Notes: a model not told the origin generated them from the letters alone. A DNA stretch of 64,000 bases from Pseudomonas sp. MIACH (GCF_001269925.1 NZ_LHVO01000064.1:62001-126000); one strand, 5' to 3'; shown: positions 52,877 to 61,396, counted from the stretch's first letter. Numbers and translations are program-made.

Positions 52877-52897
52877 AAGCCAGCACATGGCTGGCTT
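52877..52897 (-). terminator. Terminator of amrZ
   Basis: AAGCCAGC / GCTGGCTT with a 5-base loop, followed on the minus strand by eight T. It lies about 20 bases after the amrZ stop. Confidence 0.88.
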
Positions 52898-52915
52898 CGG
52901 CTTTCAGTGGCAGAT

Positions 52916-53242
52916 TCAGTTGGCTTCTGCGGCCGCCTCGACGTCGTGCGCGATAAGCGAGACGAGGGCATTTTGCTGGCGGTGGGAGAGCTGACGAAAA
53001 CGCTGCAGCAGTTCGCGTTCGTGCAGTGACAGCTCGGGGCTGTCCAGGCGCATGCTCAACTCGTCACCCAGCGCACCTTCCTGAATAAGGCTCTGTTCCA
53101 GGCGCGCGATGATTTCGGAGTTCATGCTGCGGTGATGATTGCGAGCCACCTCGGCAATGCGTTCCCGCATTCCGTCTGGCAGACGTACGACGAACTTGTC
53201 AGCCGTACGGCTGGAATAAATTGCCTGTTTCAATGGGCGCAT
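52916..53242 (-). CDS. amrZ: AmrZ, ribbon-helix-helix regulator of alginate and motility
   Basis: 108 residues. The ribbon-helix-helix lies at about 14-60: SRTADKFVVRLPDGMRERIAEVARNHHRSMNSEIIARLEQSL (key KFVVRLPDGMR). The C-terminal part (SPELSLHERELLQRFRQLSHRQQNALVSLI) is the AmrZ tetramerisation tail. In P. aeruginosa it activates alginate genes and represses fleQ; in P. fluorescens it also controls c-di-GMP genes. An AlgU-like promoter lies upstream. Confidence 0.96.
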   Translation of the reverse strand: MRPLKQAIYSSRTADKFVVRLPDGMRERIAEVARNHHRSMNSEIIARLEQSLIQEGALGDELSMRLDSPELSLHERELLQRFRQLSHRQQNALVSLIAHDVEAAAEAN

Positions 53243-53298
53243 ATATTTAACCGGTTAGTTCAGGGGAGCGGTTATTGGAATTGGCCGCAAGATGAGTG

Positions 53299-53325
53299 TT
53301 AAGACAAGACTCACGACCAAAGTTC
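53299..53325 (-). promoter_or_regulatory. Possible AlgU (sigma-22) promoter of amrZ
   Basis: Minus strand: GAACTT, 15 bases, TCTTAA. The AlgU consensus is GAACTT-N16/17-TCnnA, so the -35 is exact but the spacer is one base short. It gives a leader of about 50 bases before the amrZ ATG. Confidence 0.5.
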
Positions 53326-53632
53326 AACCCGAATTGCAAAGAGGCCGCATCATGCCTCAGATTTGCCAGTTCCTTGGCGTCAATTCTGTGACAAATATTG
53401 AACTGCCTAAAGGCTTTATGCCAGCACTCATTTGCATTTTTGCGGACTGGTTGGAAAACTTTTCTGCGAGAGGGGGCGTCAGGCGATCCTCCCGCAGGCA
53501 CAGGCCGCAGCAGGGTTTAAGGCCGCACATCGTATAGCAAAGTGGCCTTTTGCCCTTATCTTTAAGACTAGTGGCAATCTGCCGATTTACTAGCTCATGC
53601 GACGTAAGGTAGGGCGGGAGAGGGGGGGTGTG
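53326..53632. other. Intergenic stretch upstream of amrZ
   Basis: No gene is supported. The segment holds scattered short inverted repeats and is more AT-rich than the coding parts near 53360-53450. Distal amrZ control sites, including AmrZ's own, could lie here. Confidence 0.4.
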
Positions 53633-53812
53633 TCAGCGCAGAACCGGGTCGAATTTGATGCGACGCCCTACCACGAGGGTGAGCAGCAGACCGCAGGCGC
53701 AAACGCCGCTGGCAATAAGTGCGGTCGTTTGACCGTCTTGCGTGTCGGCACTCAGGCCGTACAGGCCAGTGACAGCGGTCAGGCACAGAAACAGCCAGCC
53801 AGATTTGGTCAT
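53633..53812 (-). CDS. Small two-helix membrane protein, 59 residues
   Basis: Reads MTKSGWLFLCLTAVTGLYGL, then a second hydrophobic helix (IASGVCACGLLLTLVVG), ending GRRIKFDPVLR. Two membrane helices with a short periplasmic loop and a basic cytoplasmic tail are expected. GAGGG lies before the ATG. Only 11 bases separate it from the upstream small gene, so the two form an operon. I do not recognise a family. Confidence 0.6.
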   Translation of the reverse strand: MTKSGWLFLCLTAVTGLYGLSADTQDGQTTALIASGVCACGLLLTLVVGRRIKFDPVLR

Positions 53813-53823
53813 CAGCGGATCCC

Positions 53824-54054
53824 TCAGAAAACCCAGTGTTCAGAGGCAGGTGCAGCCTGAGTGCCTTGAGTCAGGCGTACGGGCGCTTGTGCATTCGGTG
53901 TCATCACGGCCAGTTGCGGACGTTGTTGCAAGTGGTGAGGGACTGCCTGCTGGCTGATCTGCGCCGGGTCATTGCTGCCAGTCGATTGAAAGTGGAACAT
54001 CAGCAGTGCAGCCAGGGCTAGGGTGTTGAGGGTTAACAGAATGGCACTGTTCAT
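53824..54054 (-). CDS. Small membrane-anchored protein, 76 residues
   Basis: From the ATG at 54054, one N-terminal helix (MNSAILLTLNTLALAALLMF) is followed by a polar, Gln/Pro-rich tail (about 25-76), so it is probably anchored in the inner membrane with a periplasmic tail. GGAGA lies 8 bases before this ATG; the ATG two codons upstream is too close to it. Function unknown; it leads the 59-residue gene. Confidence 0.55.
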   Translation of the reverse strand: MNSAILLTLNTLALAALLMFHFQSTGSNDPAQISQQAVPHHLQQRPQLAVMTPNAQAPVRLTQGTQAAPASEHWVF

Positions 54055-54384
54055 GGTCATGTTCTCCGCTTAACGCCGTGGCTGGCTGGATGGGTCTTGT
54101 CGGAGAAGTATTGCAGGTGTCGTGCCAAACTATTATTCCATTAAAATCAATGGTTTAAGTTTGCTTTAAGGCGTCTGAAGGTTGCAATTTGCAATGCTGG
54201 CATTTTGGGGAAGTGCATTTTGCACGATCCTGTCATGTGCCCGTATTTGCGGGGCGAAACCACGGTTGCTCCGGCAAGGATCGGCCTACACTCAAAAAGC
54301 CTACGGACGACATGACAAAACCCACCTCGGCCGTTAACATGCACGCCGTCCGTCGCAGTGCCCTTGGCCCGATGGCTGTCATTT
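54055..54384. other. Intergenic region before tRNA-Arg(CCT)
   Basis: No gene is supported. The direct repeat TTGCAA-T-TTGCAA and the inverted TGCATTTTGCA lie near 54181-54226 and could be regulator sites or part of a small RNA. A 31-codon frame from 54312 runs into the tRNA and is probably chance. Confidence 0.35.
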
Positions 54385-54461
54385 GTCCCAGTAGCTCAAT
54401 TGGATAGAGCATCCCCCTCCTAAGGGGAAGGTTGGCCGTTCGAACCGGCCCTGGGACACCA
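54385..54461 (+). tRNA. tRNA-Arg(CCT)
   Basis: 77 bases with CCA encoded, acceptor stem GTCCCAG/CTGGGAC. The stem TCCCC/GGGGA encloses CTCCTAA, anticodon CCT, which reads AGG. Such rare-codon tRNA genes are frequent integration sites, but no integrase is adjacent here. Confidence 0.96.
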
Positions 54462-54466
54462 GATTC

Positions 54467-54503
54467 AAAGCCCCGCACAGCCTATTCTGTGCGGGGCTTT
54501 TTT
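54467..54503 (+). terminator. Terminator of tRNA-Arg(CCT)
   Basis: AAAGCCCCGCACAG / CTGTGCGGGGCTTT with a 6-base loop and a T run, six bases after the tRNA. Confidence 0.93.
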
Positions 54504-54738
54504 GTGCGCGCTCGATCTTTTCAAACACCGGGCGAACCTTGGCGCTGATCAAGGTTCACAGCAGGTGCTGCCGGGTATTTTCTGAGGCGGTGTAACTTGA
54601 GCCTTACCCGACAGCGTCTGAGCTGTTCAAGCAAAATAATCCCCGGAAACAGCTCATACCGCCTGTCCGGAACCAACCACCCAGGACTATCATGCTGATA
54701 GCCCTGTCTCTCACCGCAAGGAGCCGCTCGGAACGCCG

Positions 54739-56121
54739 ATGCGCCAAATCTGGAAATCTTTTCGAGCCCTTTATTTCGCCTCCTTGATGATGCTGATTGG
54801 CTCCGGCCTGCTCAGTACTTACCTGGCCTTGCGCCTGGCGGCCGACCATGTCGACAGTCTATGGGTCGGTGCGCTGATGGCGGCCAACTACTTCGGCCTG
54901 GTACTGGGCGGCAAGATCGGGCACCGCCTGATCGCCCGAGTCGGGCATATCCGTGCTTACGCCACGTGTGCCGGGATTGTCGGTGCGGCGGTGCTGGGCC
55001 ATGGCCTGATCGATTGGCTGCCGGCCTGGATCGTGCTGCGGGTGATCGTGGGCCTGGGCATGATGTGCCAGTACATGGTCATCGAAAGCTGGCTCAATGA
55101 GCAGGCAGATGCCAAGCAGCGTGGCGTGGTGTTCAGCGGTTATATGATCGCTTCCTACCTCGGCCTGGTATTAGGCCAGTTGATCCTGGTGATGCATCCC
55201 CAGCTTGGTCTTGAGCTGCTGATGCTGGTAGCACTGTGCTTCGCCCTGTGCCTGGTGCCGGTGGCCATGACCCGGCGCATTCACCCGGCGGCCTTGCATC
55301 CTGCGCCGATGGAGCCGCGCTTCTTTATCAAGCGCGTGCCGCAGTCGCTGAGCACGGTGTTGGGGGCGGGGTTGATCGTCGGTTCGTTCTACGGTCTGGC
55401 GCCGCTTTATGCTTCACAGCAAGGGCTGACCACCGAACAGGTAGGTCTGTTCATGGGTAGCTGCATTTTTGCCGGGCTGCTGGTGCAGTGGCCGTTGGGC
55501 TGGTTATCGGATCGCTATGATCGCGCGTTGCTGATCCGCTGCTTCGCCTTGTGCCTGGCGGTAGCTGCGCTGCCGTTGGCGATCATGACCCAAGTGCCGC
55601 TGGAAGTGCTGTTTGTGGCAGGCTTCTTGTGTTCTCTCGTACAGTTTTGCCTGTATCCATTGGCGGTGGCGTTTTCCAACGACCATGTGGAAGGCGATCG
55701 CCGGGTATCGCTGACGGCCATGCTGTTGGTGACCTATGGTGTCGGCGCCAGCATCGGACCGTTGCTGGCGGGTGTGGTGATGAAGCTGTTCGGCAGCCAG
55801 ATGCTGTACGCATTTTTCAGCCTGTGCGCGCTGATCCTGGTGTGGCGCATCCGGCCTAAGGCAGTGACCAACCTGCATCAGGTGGAAGACGCCCCTCTGC
55901 ATCACGTGGCAATGCCCGACAGTATGTCGAGTTCGCCGCTGGTGGCCGCGCTGGACCCGCGTGTCGATGAGCAGGTGGTGCAGGAGCAGATGCAAACTGC
56001 CCCCGATCCGGAGCCGCAGGTCGATCCTGCGCCGCCCGTGGATGAGCCAGCCTTCGAAGGGCCACCCGAGCCCTTGGGGCCGGACGAGCATCCTCATGAA
56101 TTGAGCAGGGCGCGCCCCTGA
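54739..56121 (+). CDS. MFS transporter, YcaD-like, with proline-rich tail
   Basis: 460 residues with about twelve membrane helices in residues 1-375. LGGKIGHRLIARVGHIRAY between helices 2 and 3 is the MFS loop motif (key GGKIGHRLIARVG), and GWLSDRYDRALLIR marks the second half. The last ~80 residues are acidic and proline-rich (DPEPQVDPAPPVDEP), an unusual cytoplasmic extension. The substrate is unknown; the YcaD-like group is poorly described. A terminator shared with ycgR follows. Confidence 0.88.
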   Translation: MRQIWKSFRALYFASLMMLIGSGLLSTYLALRLAADHVDSLWVGALMAANYFGLVLGGKIGHRLIARVGHIRAYATCAGIVGAAVLGHGLIDWLPAWIVLRVIVGLGMMCQYMVIESWLNEQADAKQRGVVFSGYMIASYLGLVLGQLILVMHPQLGLELLMLVALCFALCLVPVAMTRRIHPAALHPAPMEPRFFIKRVPQSLSTVLGAGLIVGSFYGLAPLYASQQGLTTEQVGLFMGSCIFAGLLVQWPLGWLSDRYDRALLIRCFALCLAVAALPLAIMTQVPLEVLFVAGFLCSLVQFCLYPLAVAFSNDHVEGDRRVSLTAMLLVTYGVGASIGPLLAGVVMKLFGSQMLYAFFSLCALILVWRIRPKAVTNLHQVEDAPLHHVAMPDSMSSSPLVAALDPRVDEQVVQEQMQTAPDPEPQVDPAPPVDEPAFEGPPEPLGPDEHPHELSRARP

Positions 56122-56125
56122 ATGC

Positions 56126-56164
56126 AAAAACGGGCAGATCCCCAAAGGATCTGCCCGTTTTTTT
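56126..56164. terminator. Bidirectional terminator between the MFS gene and ycgR
   Basis: AAAAACGGGCAGATCC / GGATCTGCCCGTTTTT with a short loop; T runs exist in both directions. Confidence 0.92.
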
Positions 56165-56181
56165 ATCGCGATCTTTAGAGA

Positions 56182-56931
56182 TTAAAAATCGTCGTCCTTG
56201 TCGAAGCGTCGCGCTTCACGCTGCAACTGGTACACAAAACGCTCGACCTGGCGCTGTACCAGGCCACTCATGTTGTGGAAGCGCACACCGGCGAAGGTGG
56301 TGTTGATCTTGTCTTCGAAGTGCAGGTAACGCAGCTCGACCGAGGTGGTCATGCTGCCAAACGGCAGTGCGGCGATAAATCGGTCGTAGACCTGGCCCAG
56401 TTGCAGGCGCTCGGAAATATCGCCTTCAAAGCGCAATTTGCAGCCGGTGGCGGAAATATCCAGCAATTTGCCGTTGACCGGCGCCTTGAGTTTTTCGCCA
56501 CCGAGTTCGATGTTCACCAGTTGCGCCAGCTTCAGTGCGGCGCGGAAGGCGTTGCGGCGCTGATGGTAGACCACCTCGTCCGGCAGGCTGCCGGTGTAGA
56601 TACGGTGGCCGTCTTTTTCGCTGATGCTCAGGGTGCCTTTGCTTTCCCAGGCGACGCGTACGCCATCATGAAAACCTTCGATGCGAAAGGGTTCGCCGCT
56701 TTCGAGGTGGCGCTCGCCATCGCGGGGGATCATTTCGTCCAGCGCCAGCGTGTTGCCTTCGCGGTTGACGTCGACCAGATAGCTCTGGAAGCGTTGGCTG
56801 CGTTCGTGGAAGGTGATGATCAGCGGATCATGGCTGTCTTGCAGCATCCGCAAGGTGCCGGCGATTTCCAGAGGCGTGGTGAGGACCTTGGGGGGCTGCG
56901 GGGCATCTTCCGCATTAAGGGCGTTGAACAC
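56182..56931 (-). CDS. ycgR: Flagellar brake protein YcgR (PilZ)
   Basis: 249 residues from a GTG at 56931 that has GGAAG before it; an ATG at 56979 in the same frame is possible. The N-terminal YcgR domain (about 20-115; ITFHERSQRFQSYLVDVN) is followed by a PilZ domain with the c-di-GMP motifs RRNAFR (near 127) and DISATG (near 158). When bound to c-di-GMP it slows the flagellar motor. Its place beside flgN/flgM matches P. aeruginosa. Confidence 0.93.
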   Translation of the reverse strand: MFNALNAEDAPQPPKVLTTPLEIAGTLRMLQDSHDPLIITFHERSQRFQSYLVDVNREGNTLALDEMIPRDGERHLESGEPFRIEGFHDGVRVAWESKGTLSISEKDGHRIYTGSLPDEVVYHQRRNAFRAALKLAQLVNIELGGEKLKAPVNGKLLDISATGCKLRFEGDISERLQLGQVYDRFIAALPFGSMTTSVELRYLHFEDKINTTFAGVRFHNMSGLVQRQVERFVYQLQREARRFDKDDDF

Positions 56932-57027
56932 GGTTCTTCCATCTCCAGACAAAATACGACTACACGCAAGAACCGGCATTTTGCCAGCATGTGGCGCGCC
57001 TTGGATAGGGCACGCGGTAAACCGGTG

Positions 57028-57498
57028 TCAGGCTTGGCTGCGGGTACTTGGCTTGACCAGGCGCGAGGTGGAGCCCTGGGCGTTATAAAGTGCCGGTGGC
57101 TCTCCGCCGTGGAGTATACGCAACTGGTTGGCGGTCGTAGCTTGCTGAAGCTGGATCGACTGACCGTTAAGCAGGTTGGCTTCCTGGCACTGGGCGAGCA
57201 ATTGATTGAGTTCTTTACTCTGGGCCAGCAATTGATCGCCGACCGAGGAGTGGCTGGCCAACTGCGCCAGGCCGTCGTGGTCTGACGGCAGGCCAAGGCT
57301 GATGAGGATCTGGCTGCGTTTTTTGCCGTGCTGTTCCAGCAGGACAATCAACGACTGTTTGCGCGCCAGAATTTCTTCCAGCAGCGGCATATCCCGGCCA
57401 TAGAGAGCCAGGGATTCTTCTTTAAGCAGCTCGAGCAGCTGTTGCGTCGGCGCTAGATCATCAATGATCAGTTGAAGCAAATGTTCGTCGTGATGCAT
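57028..57498 (-). CDS. flgN: Flagellar export chaperone FlgN
   Basis: 156 residues, almost wholly helical and soluble, with long amphipathic helices (APTQQLLELLKEESLALYG; EEILARKQSLIVLLEQHGKKR). It chaperones the hook-filament junction proteins FlgK and FlgL. It follows flgM with a 48-base gap and precedes ycgR by 96 bases. Recognised by context and helical pattern more than by a motif. Confidence 0.9.
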   Translation of the reverse strand: MHHDEHLLQLIIDDLAPTQQLLELLKEESLALYGRDMPLLEEILARKQSLIVLLEQHGKKRSQILISLGLPSDHDGLAQLASHSSVGDQLLAQSKELNQLLAQCQEANLLNGQSIQLQQATTANQLRILHGGEPPALYNAQGSTSRLVKPSTRSQA

Positions 57499-57546
57499 GG
57501 CTGGCCTTGGGTTTTAAGCGTCCAAAAGCCCTGCGCAGGCCTTTGC

Positions 57547-57870
57547 CTAGCGCTCGGCTTCGAAGTTAAGCAGCTTGCTGGCTACACGGTTGCTGTCGAC
57601 TTTATAGCTGCCATCGGCGATCGCCTGCTTCAATTCGGCCACGCGGGCTTTATTGACTACCGGTTGATCGCGCAGCGAGTCAGTGACCTTCTGCAACTGT
57701 TGAGCCTCATTGCTCAGGTGTACGGATTCCCCGCTTTGGCTGGCACTGGCCTGCTCTGCCTTGACGGGCAGCGCCGGCGCCTTGGCTTCTACGCTGTCCT
57801 TGGTGCTGGTGGTGCGCGTAGTGCCTGACGTAGTCGGGGTGTTATTTAAACGGCTGAAATCGATGACCAT
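57547..57870 (-). CDS. flgM: Anti-sigma-28 factor FlgM
   Basis: 107 residues from the ATG at 57870 (MVIDFSRLN). A Ser/Thr-rich disordered N-terminus is followed by the FliA-binding helices: SVHLSNEAQQLQKVTDSL and NKARVAELKQAIADGSYKVDSNRVASKLLNFE. It holds FliA inactive until it is exported through the finished hook. A strong FliA promoter lies directly upstream. Confidence 0.95.
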   Translation of the reverse strand: MVIDFSRLNNTPTTSGTTRTTSTKDSVEAKAPALPVKAEQASASQSGESVHLSNEAQQLQKVTDSLRDQPVVNKARVAELKQAIADGSYKVDSNRVASKLLNFEAER

Positions 57871-57908
57871 GATAAAAAAAACCTCTGGGTATTTGGACGC
57901 TTGCCATG

Positions 57909-57935
57909 TTTTCGGCCATACCCGGACAAACTTTA
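57909..57935 (-). promoter_or_regulatory. FliA (sigma-28) promoter of flgM
   Basis: Minus strand: TAAAGTTT, 11 bases, GCCGAAAA, against the consensus TAAAGTTT-N11-GCCGATAA; the -35 is exact and the -10 differs at one base. It lies about 39 bases before the flgM ATG, giving FliA feedback on its own inhibitor. Confidence 0.85.
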
Positions 57936-58012
57936 GGCGCAAATGACAATAAATCTCCGCACGGGACATCTCGTGCACAGTGTAGGAAAACCCAGCGTCC
58001 TGTACCAGTGAT

Positions 58013-58777
58013 CTATAAAGCTACCTCGACTTGCCCGGGGGCCGTCACCCGCGCTTTGATCACGCGGTTGGAGTTGAGGTTCTTGACCCGAATCTGTTCG
58101 CTCATGCCGCCGTTGGACAGCGCTTCGCCCGGCATTTTCACCTGCAACCCGCCGCTGCTGGCGGAAATCACCACCTGATCACCCTTGCGAATGACCTCCG
58201 CCTGCTCCAGGTGTACCAGTGTAATCACCTGGTCGGTGACCACTGGTCGGGTCAGCTTTTGCCCGATGGCCTGGTCGAGGGAGGTCAGGTAGCCCTGGTT
58301 GATCATGCTGATGTCGCGTTCGCGCAGTGCCACATCCTCAAAGCCGATAATCCCGGTGCGTTTCAGCGGGCGGGCAACCACCACCACATCACGGAACAAT
58401 TTGACCTGGGCCGGCACGAAAACGGTCCAGGGCGAGGCGCCTTCGCAGCGTACCTTGACGGTCACACGCCCGATGGGTTGGGCCGGACTTTCCAGGGAGG
58501 CTGTCAATTCCTTGTCGCACATTGGCATGCGCAGGCGCGGGTCTAATTGGCTGACTTGGATTTCATAACGTCCCGGCGTCTGGGTGGTCGCCAGATAATC
58601 TTCTACAGTGAACTCAAGAAAGCCTTGAGTGACGCCGATAAGTAGATCAGGCAAGGTGACGTTATCTGCACGGGCCGTGGTGCCCAGGCTGAAAGCAAGC
58701 AGCGCCAACGTTACGCAGAGTGTTCTGCGATACGGTGTGAGGCCAAGGCGTCGGGAAACTGTCGTTTTAATATCCAT
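58013..58777 (-). CDS. flgA: Flagellar P-ring assembly protein FlgA
   Basis: 254 residues from the ATG at 58777 (two codons upstream, 58783 is an alternative). A basic start and one hydrophobic stretch (TLCVTLALLAFSLGTTARA) form a signal peptide. The SAF domain (about 125-190; VVVVARPLKRTGIIGFEDVALRERD) and the C-terminal part with VIRKGDQVVISASSGGLQVKMPGEALSNGG are diagnostic. The protein assists P-ring assembly in the periplasm. Divergent from cheV with an overlap of upstream regions. Confidence 0.94.
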   Translation of the reverse strand: MDIKTTVSRRLGLTPYRRTLCVTLALLAFSLGTTARADNVTLPDLLIGVTQGFLEFTVEDYLATTQTPGRYEIQVSQLDPRLRMPMCDKELTASLESPAQPIGRVTVKVRCEGASPWTVFVPAQVKLFRDVVVVARPLKRTGIIGFEDVALRERDISMINQGYLTSLDQAIGQKLTRPVVTDQVITLVHLEQAEVIRKGDQVVISASSGGLQVKMPGEALSNGGMSEQIRVKNLNSNRVIKARVTAPGQVEVAL

Positions 58778-58869
58778 AGCCATCAAATTAGCAAAGCTCG
58801 TGCCGTTTAGTGTTGGGTGCGCGCCGCCCTTGTAGGTATAGCCAAAGGTTTTAGCGTAGGAGTCATGGC

Positions 58870-59802
58870 ATGGCAGGAGTAATGGATTCAGTAAACCAGC
58901 GCACACAGCTGGTAGGGCAGAATCGCCTGGAGTTGTTGCTTTTTCGCCTGGATGGCAAACAGCTGTATGGCATCAACGTGTTCAAGGTGCGGGAAGTGCT
59001 GCAATGCCCCAAGCTGACGATCATGCCCAAGTCCAGCCCGGTCGTGTGCGGCGTGGCGAATATTCGTGGCGCGACTATCCCGATCCTTGACCTGGCCCTG
59101 GCCACCGGTTCGGCTGGCCTGCAGGACCGCGAGAACCCGTTCGTGATCATCACCGAGTACAACACCAAGACCCAGGGTTTCCTGGTGCGCTCGGTGGAGC
59201 GCATCGTCAACATGAACTGGGAAGAGATCCATCCGCCGCCCAAGGGCACCGGCCGCGATCACTACCTCACGGCGGTGACGCGGGTCGATAACCAGTTGGT
59301 GGAAATCATCGACGTGGAGAAGATCCTCGCCGAAGTCGCACCCACCTCGGAATCGATTTCCGTGGGTGTGGTCGATGCCGAAACGGCGCACAAAGCCGTG
59401 TCGCTGCGCGTGCTCACGGTGGATGACTCCTCGGTGGCGCGCAAGCAGGTGACCCGCTGCCTGCAAACCGTCGGTGTCGAGGTGGTGGCGCTCAATGATG
59501 GTCGCCAGGCCCTGGATTACCTGCGCAAGCTGGTGGATGAAGGCAAGAAGCCGGAAGAAGAATTCTTGATGATGATCTCTGACATCGAGATGCCGGAAAT
59601 GGACGGTTACACCCTCACGGCTGAGATACGCAGCGATCCACGCATGCAAAAACTGCATATCATCCTGCATACTTCGTTGTCGGGCGTATTCAATCAGGCG
59701 ATGGTCAAGAAAGTCGGTGCCGATGACTTCCTGGCCAAATTCCGCCCTGATGACCTGGCATCCCGGGTAGTCGACCGGATCAAGGCAGCAGATCACAGCT
59801 AG
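58870..59802 (+). CDS. cheV: Chemotaxis protein CheV
   Basis: 310 residues. A CheW-like domain (about 15-160; LFRLDGKQLYGINVFKVREVL and ANIRGATIPILDLA) is joined to a receiver domain (about 180-305) whose phospho-acceptor Asp lies in MMISDIEMPEMDGY and whose Lys is in GADDFLAKF. It couples receptors to CheA and adapts by phosphorylation. The ATG at 58870 follows GTAGGAGTC. A 44-base gap precedes cheR. Confidence 0.95.
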   Translation: MAGVMDSVNQRTQLVGQNRLELLLFRLDGKQLYGINVFKVREVLQCPKLTIMPKSSPVVCGVANIRGATIPILDLALATGSAGLQDRENPFVIITEYNTKTQGFLVRSVERIVNMNWEEIHPPPKGTGRDHYLTAVTRVDNQLVEIIDVEKILAEVAPTSESISVGVVDAETAHKAVSLRVLTVDDSSVARKQVTRCLQTVGVEVVALNDGRQALDYLRKLVDEGKKPEEEFLMMISDIEMPEMDGYTLTAEIRSDPRMQKLHIILHTSLSGVFNQAMVKKVGADDFLAKFRPDDLASRVVDRIKAADHS

Positions 59803-59846
59803 GGGGCTTTCCCCCTGGCGGTCATACGATTTTAGAGGCGGTATCA

Positions 59847-60674
59847 GTGTCTACGGGTAATTTGGATTTTGAACAGTTCCGGGTCTTCCTGGAAAAAGCC
59901 TGTGGCATATTGCTCGGTGAGAACAAGCAATACCTGGTATCCAGCCGTCTTAACAAACTGATGGAGCAGCAGGGCATCAAGTCCCTGGGCGAGTTGGTTC
60001 AACGGATCCAGGGGCAGCCACGCAGTGGCCTCAAGGAAATGGTGGTCGATGCCATGACCACCAACGAAACCCTGTGGTTTCGCGATACTTACCCCTTTGA
60101 AGTGCTCAAGAGCAAAGTGCTGCCGGAGGCCATCAAGGCCAGCCCGGGTCAGCGCCTGCGTATCTGGTCGGCCGCCTGCTCCTCGGGGCAGGAACCGTAC
60201 TCGATTTCCATGGCCATCGATGAGTTCGAACGGACCAACATGGGCCAGTTGAAGGCCGGTGCGCAGATTGTCGCCACTGACCTGTCCGGCACCATGCTCA
60301 CCAACTGCAAGACCGGCGAGTACGACAGCCTGGCCCTGGGTCGTGGCCTGTCCCAGGAACGCCTGCAGCGTTACTTCGACCCGAAAGGGGCAGGGCGTTG
60401 GGCGGTCAAGGCGCCGATCAAGAGTCGCGTGGAGTTTCGCTCGTTCAACCTGCTCGACAGCTACGCCAGCCTGGGCAAGTTCGACATGGTGTTCTGCCGC
60501 AACGTGCTGATCTACTTCTCGGCCGAGGTGAAGAAGGACATCCTGTTGCGCATCCACGGCACCCTCAAGCGTGGCGGTTACCTGTTCCTCGGTGCATCCG
60601 AGGCACTCAATGGCCTGCCGGATCATTTCCAGATGGTGCAGTGCAGCCCGGGAATCATCTACCAGGCCAAGTAA
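59847..60674 (+). CDS. cheR: Chemoreceptor methyltransferase CheR
   Basis: 275 residues starting at a GTG (59847) with GAGGCGG upstream. The N-terminal helical domain is followed by the SAM-binding region (IWSAACSSGQEPYSISMAI, about 105-123) and FDMVFCRNVLIYF near 213. It methylates glutamates of chemoreceptors. It pairs with cheV, as in P. aeruginosa. A repeat follows. Confidence 0.95.
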   Translation: MSTGNLDFEQFRVFLEKACGILLGENKQYLVSSRLNKLMEQQGIKSLGELVQRIQGQPRSGLKEMVVDAMTTNETLWFRDTYPFEVLKSKVLPEAIKASPGQRLRIWSAACSSGQEPYSISMAIDEFERTNMGQLKAGAQIVATDLSGTMLTNCKTGEYDSLALGRGLSQERLQRYFDPKGAGRWAVKAPIKSRVEFRSFNLLDSYASLGKFDMVFCRNVLIYFSAEVKKDILLRIHGTLKRGGYLFLGASEALNGLPDHFQMVQCSPGIIYQAK

Positions 60675-60698
60675 TAAAGCGTACGCGGTCAAAAAAGT

Positions 60699-60783
60699 GG
60701 GAGGGGGCTTGCTCCCGATGGCGGTGGTTCAGTTGATGTATCTATCACTGATTCACCGCCATCGGGAGTAAGCCCCCTCCCAC
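60699..60783. repeat. REPIN-like element, family A, copy 4
   Basis: 85 bases with arms GTGGGAGGGGGCTTGCTCCC and the inverse, flanked by A6 on the left and T7 on the right, so it also reads as a large terminator between cheR and flgB. Confidence 0.94.
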
Positions 60784-60925
60784 TTTTTTTCTGCGGCAAA
60801 GGTGTAGAAAGCGGCAACTGCCCATTGCCGCTTTACTGGCGCCACGCGGAAACCCGTTGCCGCTTTTCTGGCATTGTCGCCGGCAAGCTTCTCGCAACCC
60901 CTTGATTTACGGGGTTATCAGATAT

Positions 60926-60941
60926 TGGCATGCGCCTTGCT
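60926..60941 (+). promoter_or_regulatory. RpoN (sigma-54) promoter of flgBCDE
   Basis: TGGCATG, four bases, TTGCT: an exact fit to TGGCAYR-N4-TTGCW. It ends 44 bases before the flgB ATG, as expected for FleQ/FleR-RpoN control of class II/III flagellar genes. Confidence 0.88.
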
Positions 60942-60985
60942 ATAACCCTGTTAACGAACAGCAGGTCAGCCTAAAGGTTTCCGCC

Positions 60986-61393
60986 ATGAGCATCAGCTTC
61001 GATAAAGCGCTCGGTATCCACGAACAAGCCCTGGGCTTCCGCGCCCAGCGTGCCGAAGTCCTGGCCAACAACATTGCCAACGCCGACACCCCGAACTACA
61101 AGGCTCGGGACCTGGACTTCTCCGCCGTGCTCGCCGCACAGCAGGACAAGACCAAGAACGGCACCTTCGCCTTGAACATGACCAACAGCCGTCATATCGA
61201 AGCGCAAGGCCTGAGCAGTGGTGACGAGTCGCTGCTGTATCGCACGCCGATGCAGCCGTCGATCGACCAGAACACCGTCGACGCCCAGCTGGAGCAATCG
61301 GCCTACGCCGAGAACTCGGTGAACTTCCAGGCCAGCTTCACCCTGCTCAACAGTAAATTCAAAGGGCTGATGTCAGCCCTGCGTGGAGAGTAA
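60986..61393 (+). CDS. flgB: Flagellar basal-body rod protein FlgB
   Basis: 135 residues from the ATG at 60986. ANNIANADTPNYKARDLDF near 28-46 is the rod-protein signature (key NNIANADTPNYKA), and the C-terminal helix with NFQASFTLLNSKFKGL completes the coiled-coil core. It forms the proximal rod in the periplasm. Three bases separate it from flgC. Confidence 0.96.
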   Translation: MSISFDKALGIHEQALGFRAQRAEVLANNIANADTPNYKARDLDFSAVLAAQQDKTKNGTFALNMTNSRHIEAQGLSSGDESLLYRTPMQPSIDQNTVDAQLEQSAYAENSVNFQASFTLLNSKFKGLMSALRGE

Positions 61394-61396
61394 GCC

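Noticed and set aside
53292..53537. 81-codon plus-strand frame upstream of amrZ
   Set aside because: No ribosome site; it overlaps the AlgU-like promoter of amrZ and has no recognised pattern.
54312..54407. 31-codon frame running into tRNA-Arg(CCT)
   Set aside because: It ends inside the tRNA, has only a weak ribosome site, and no family is recognised.
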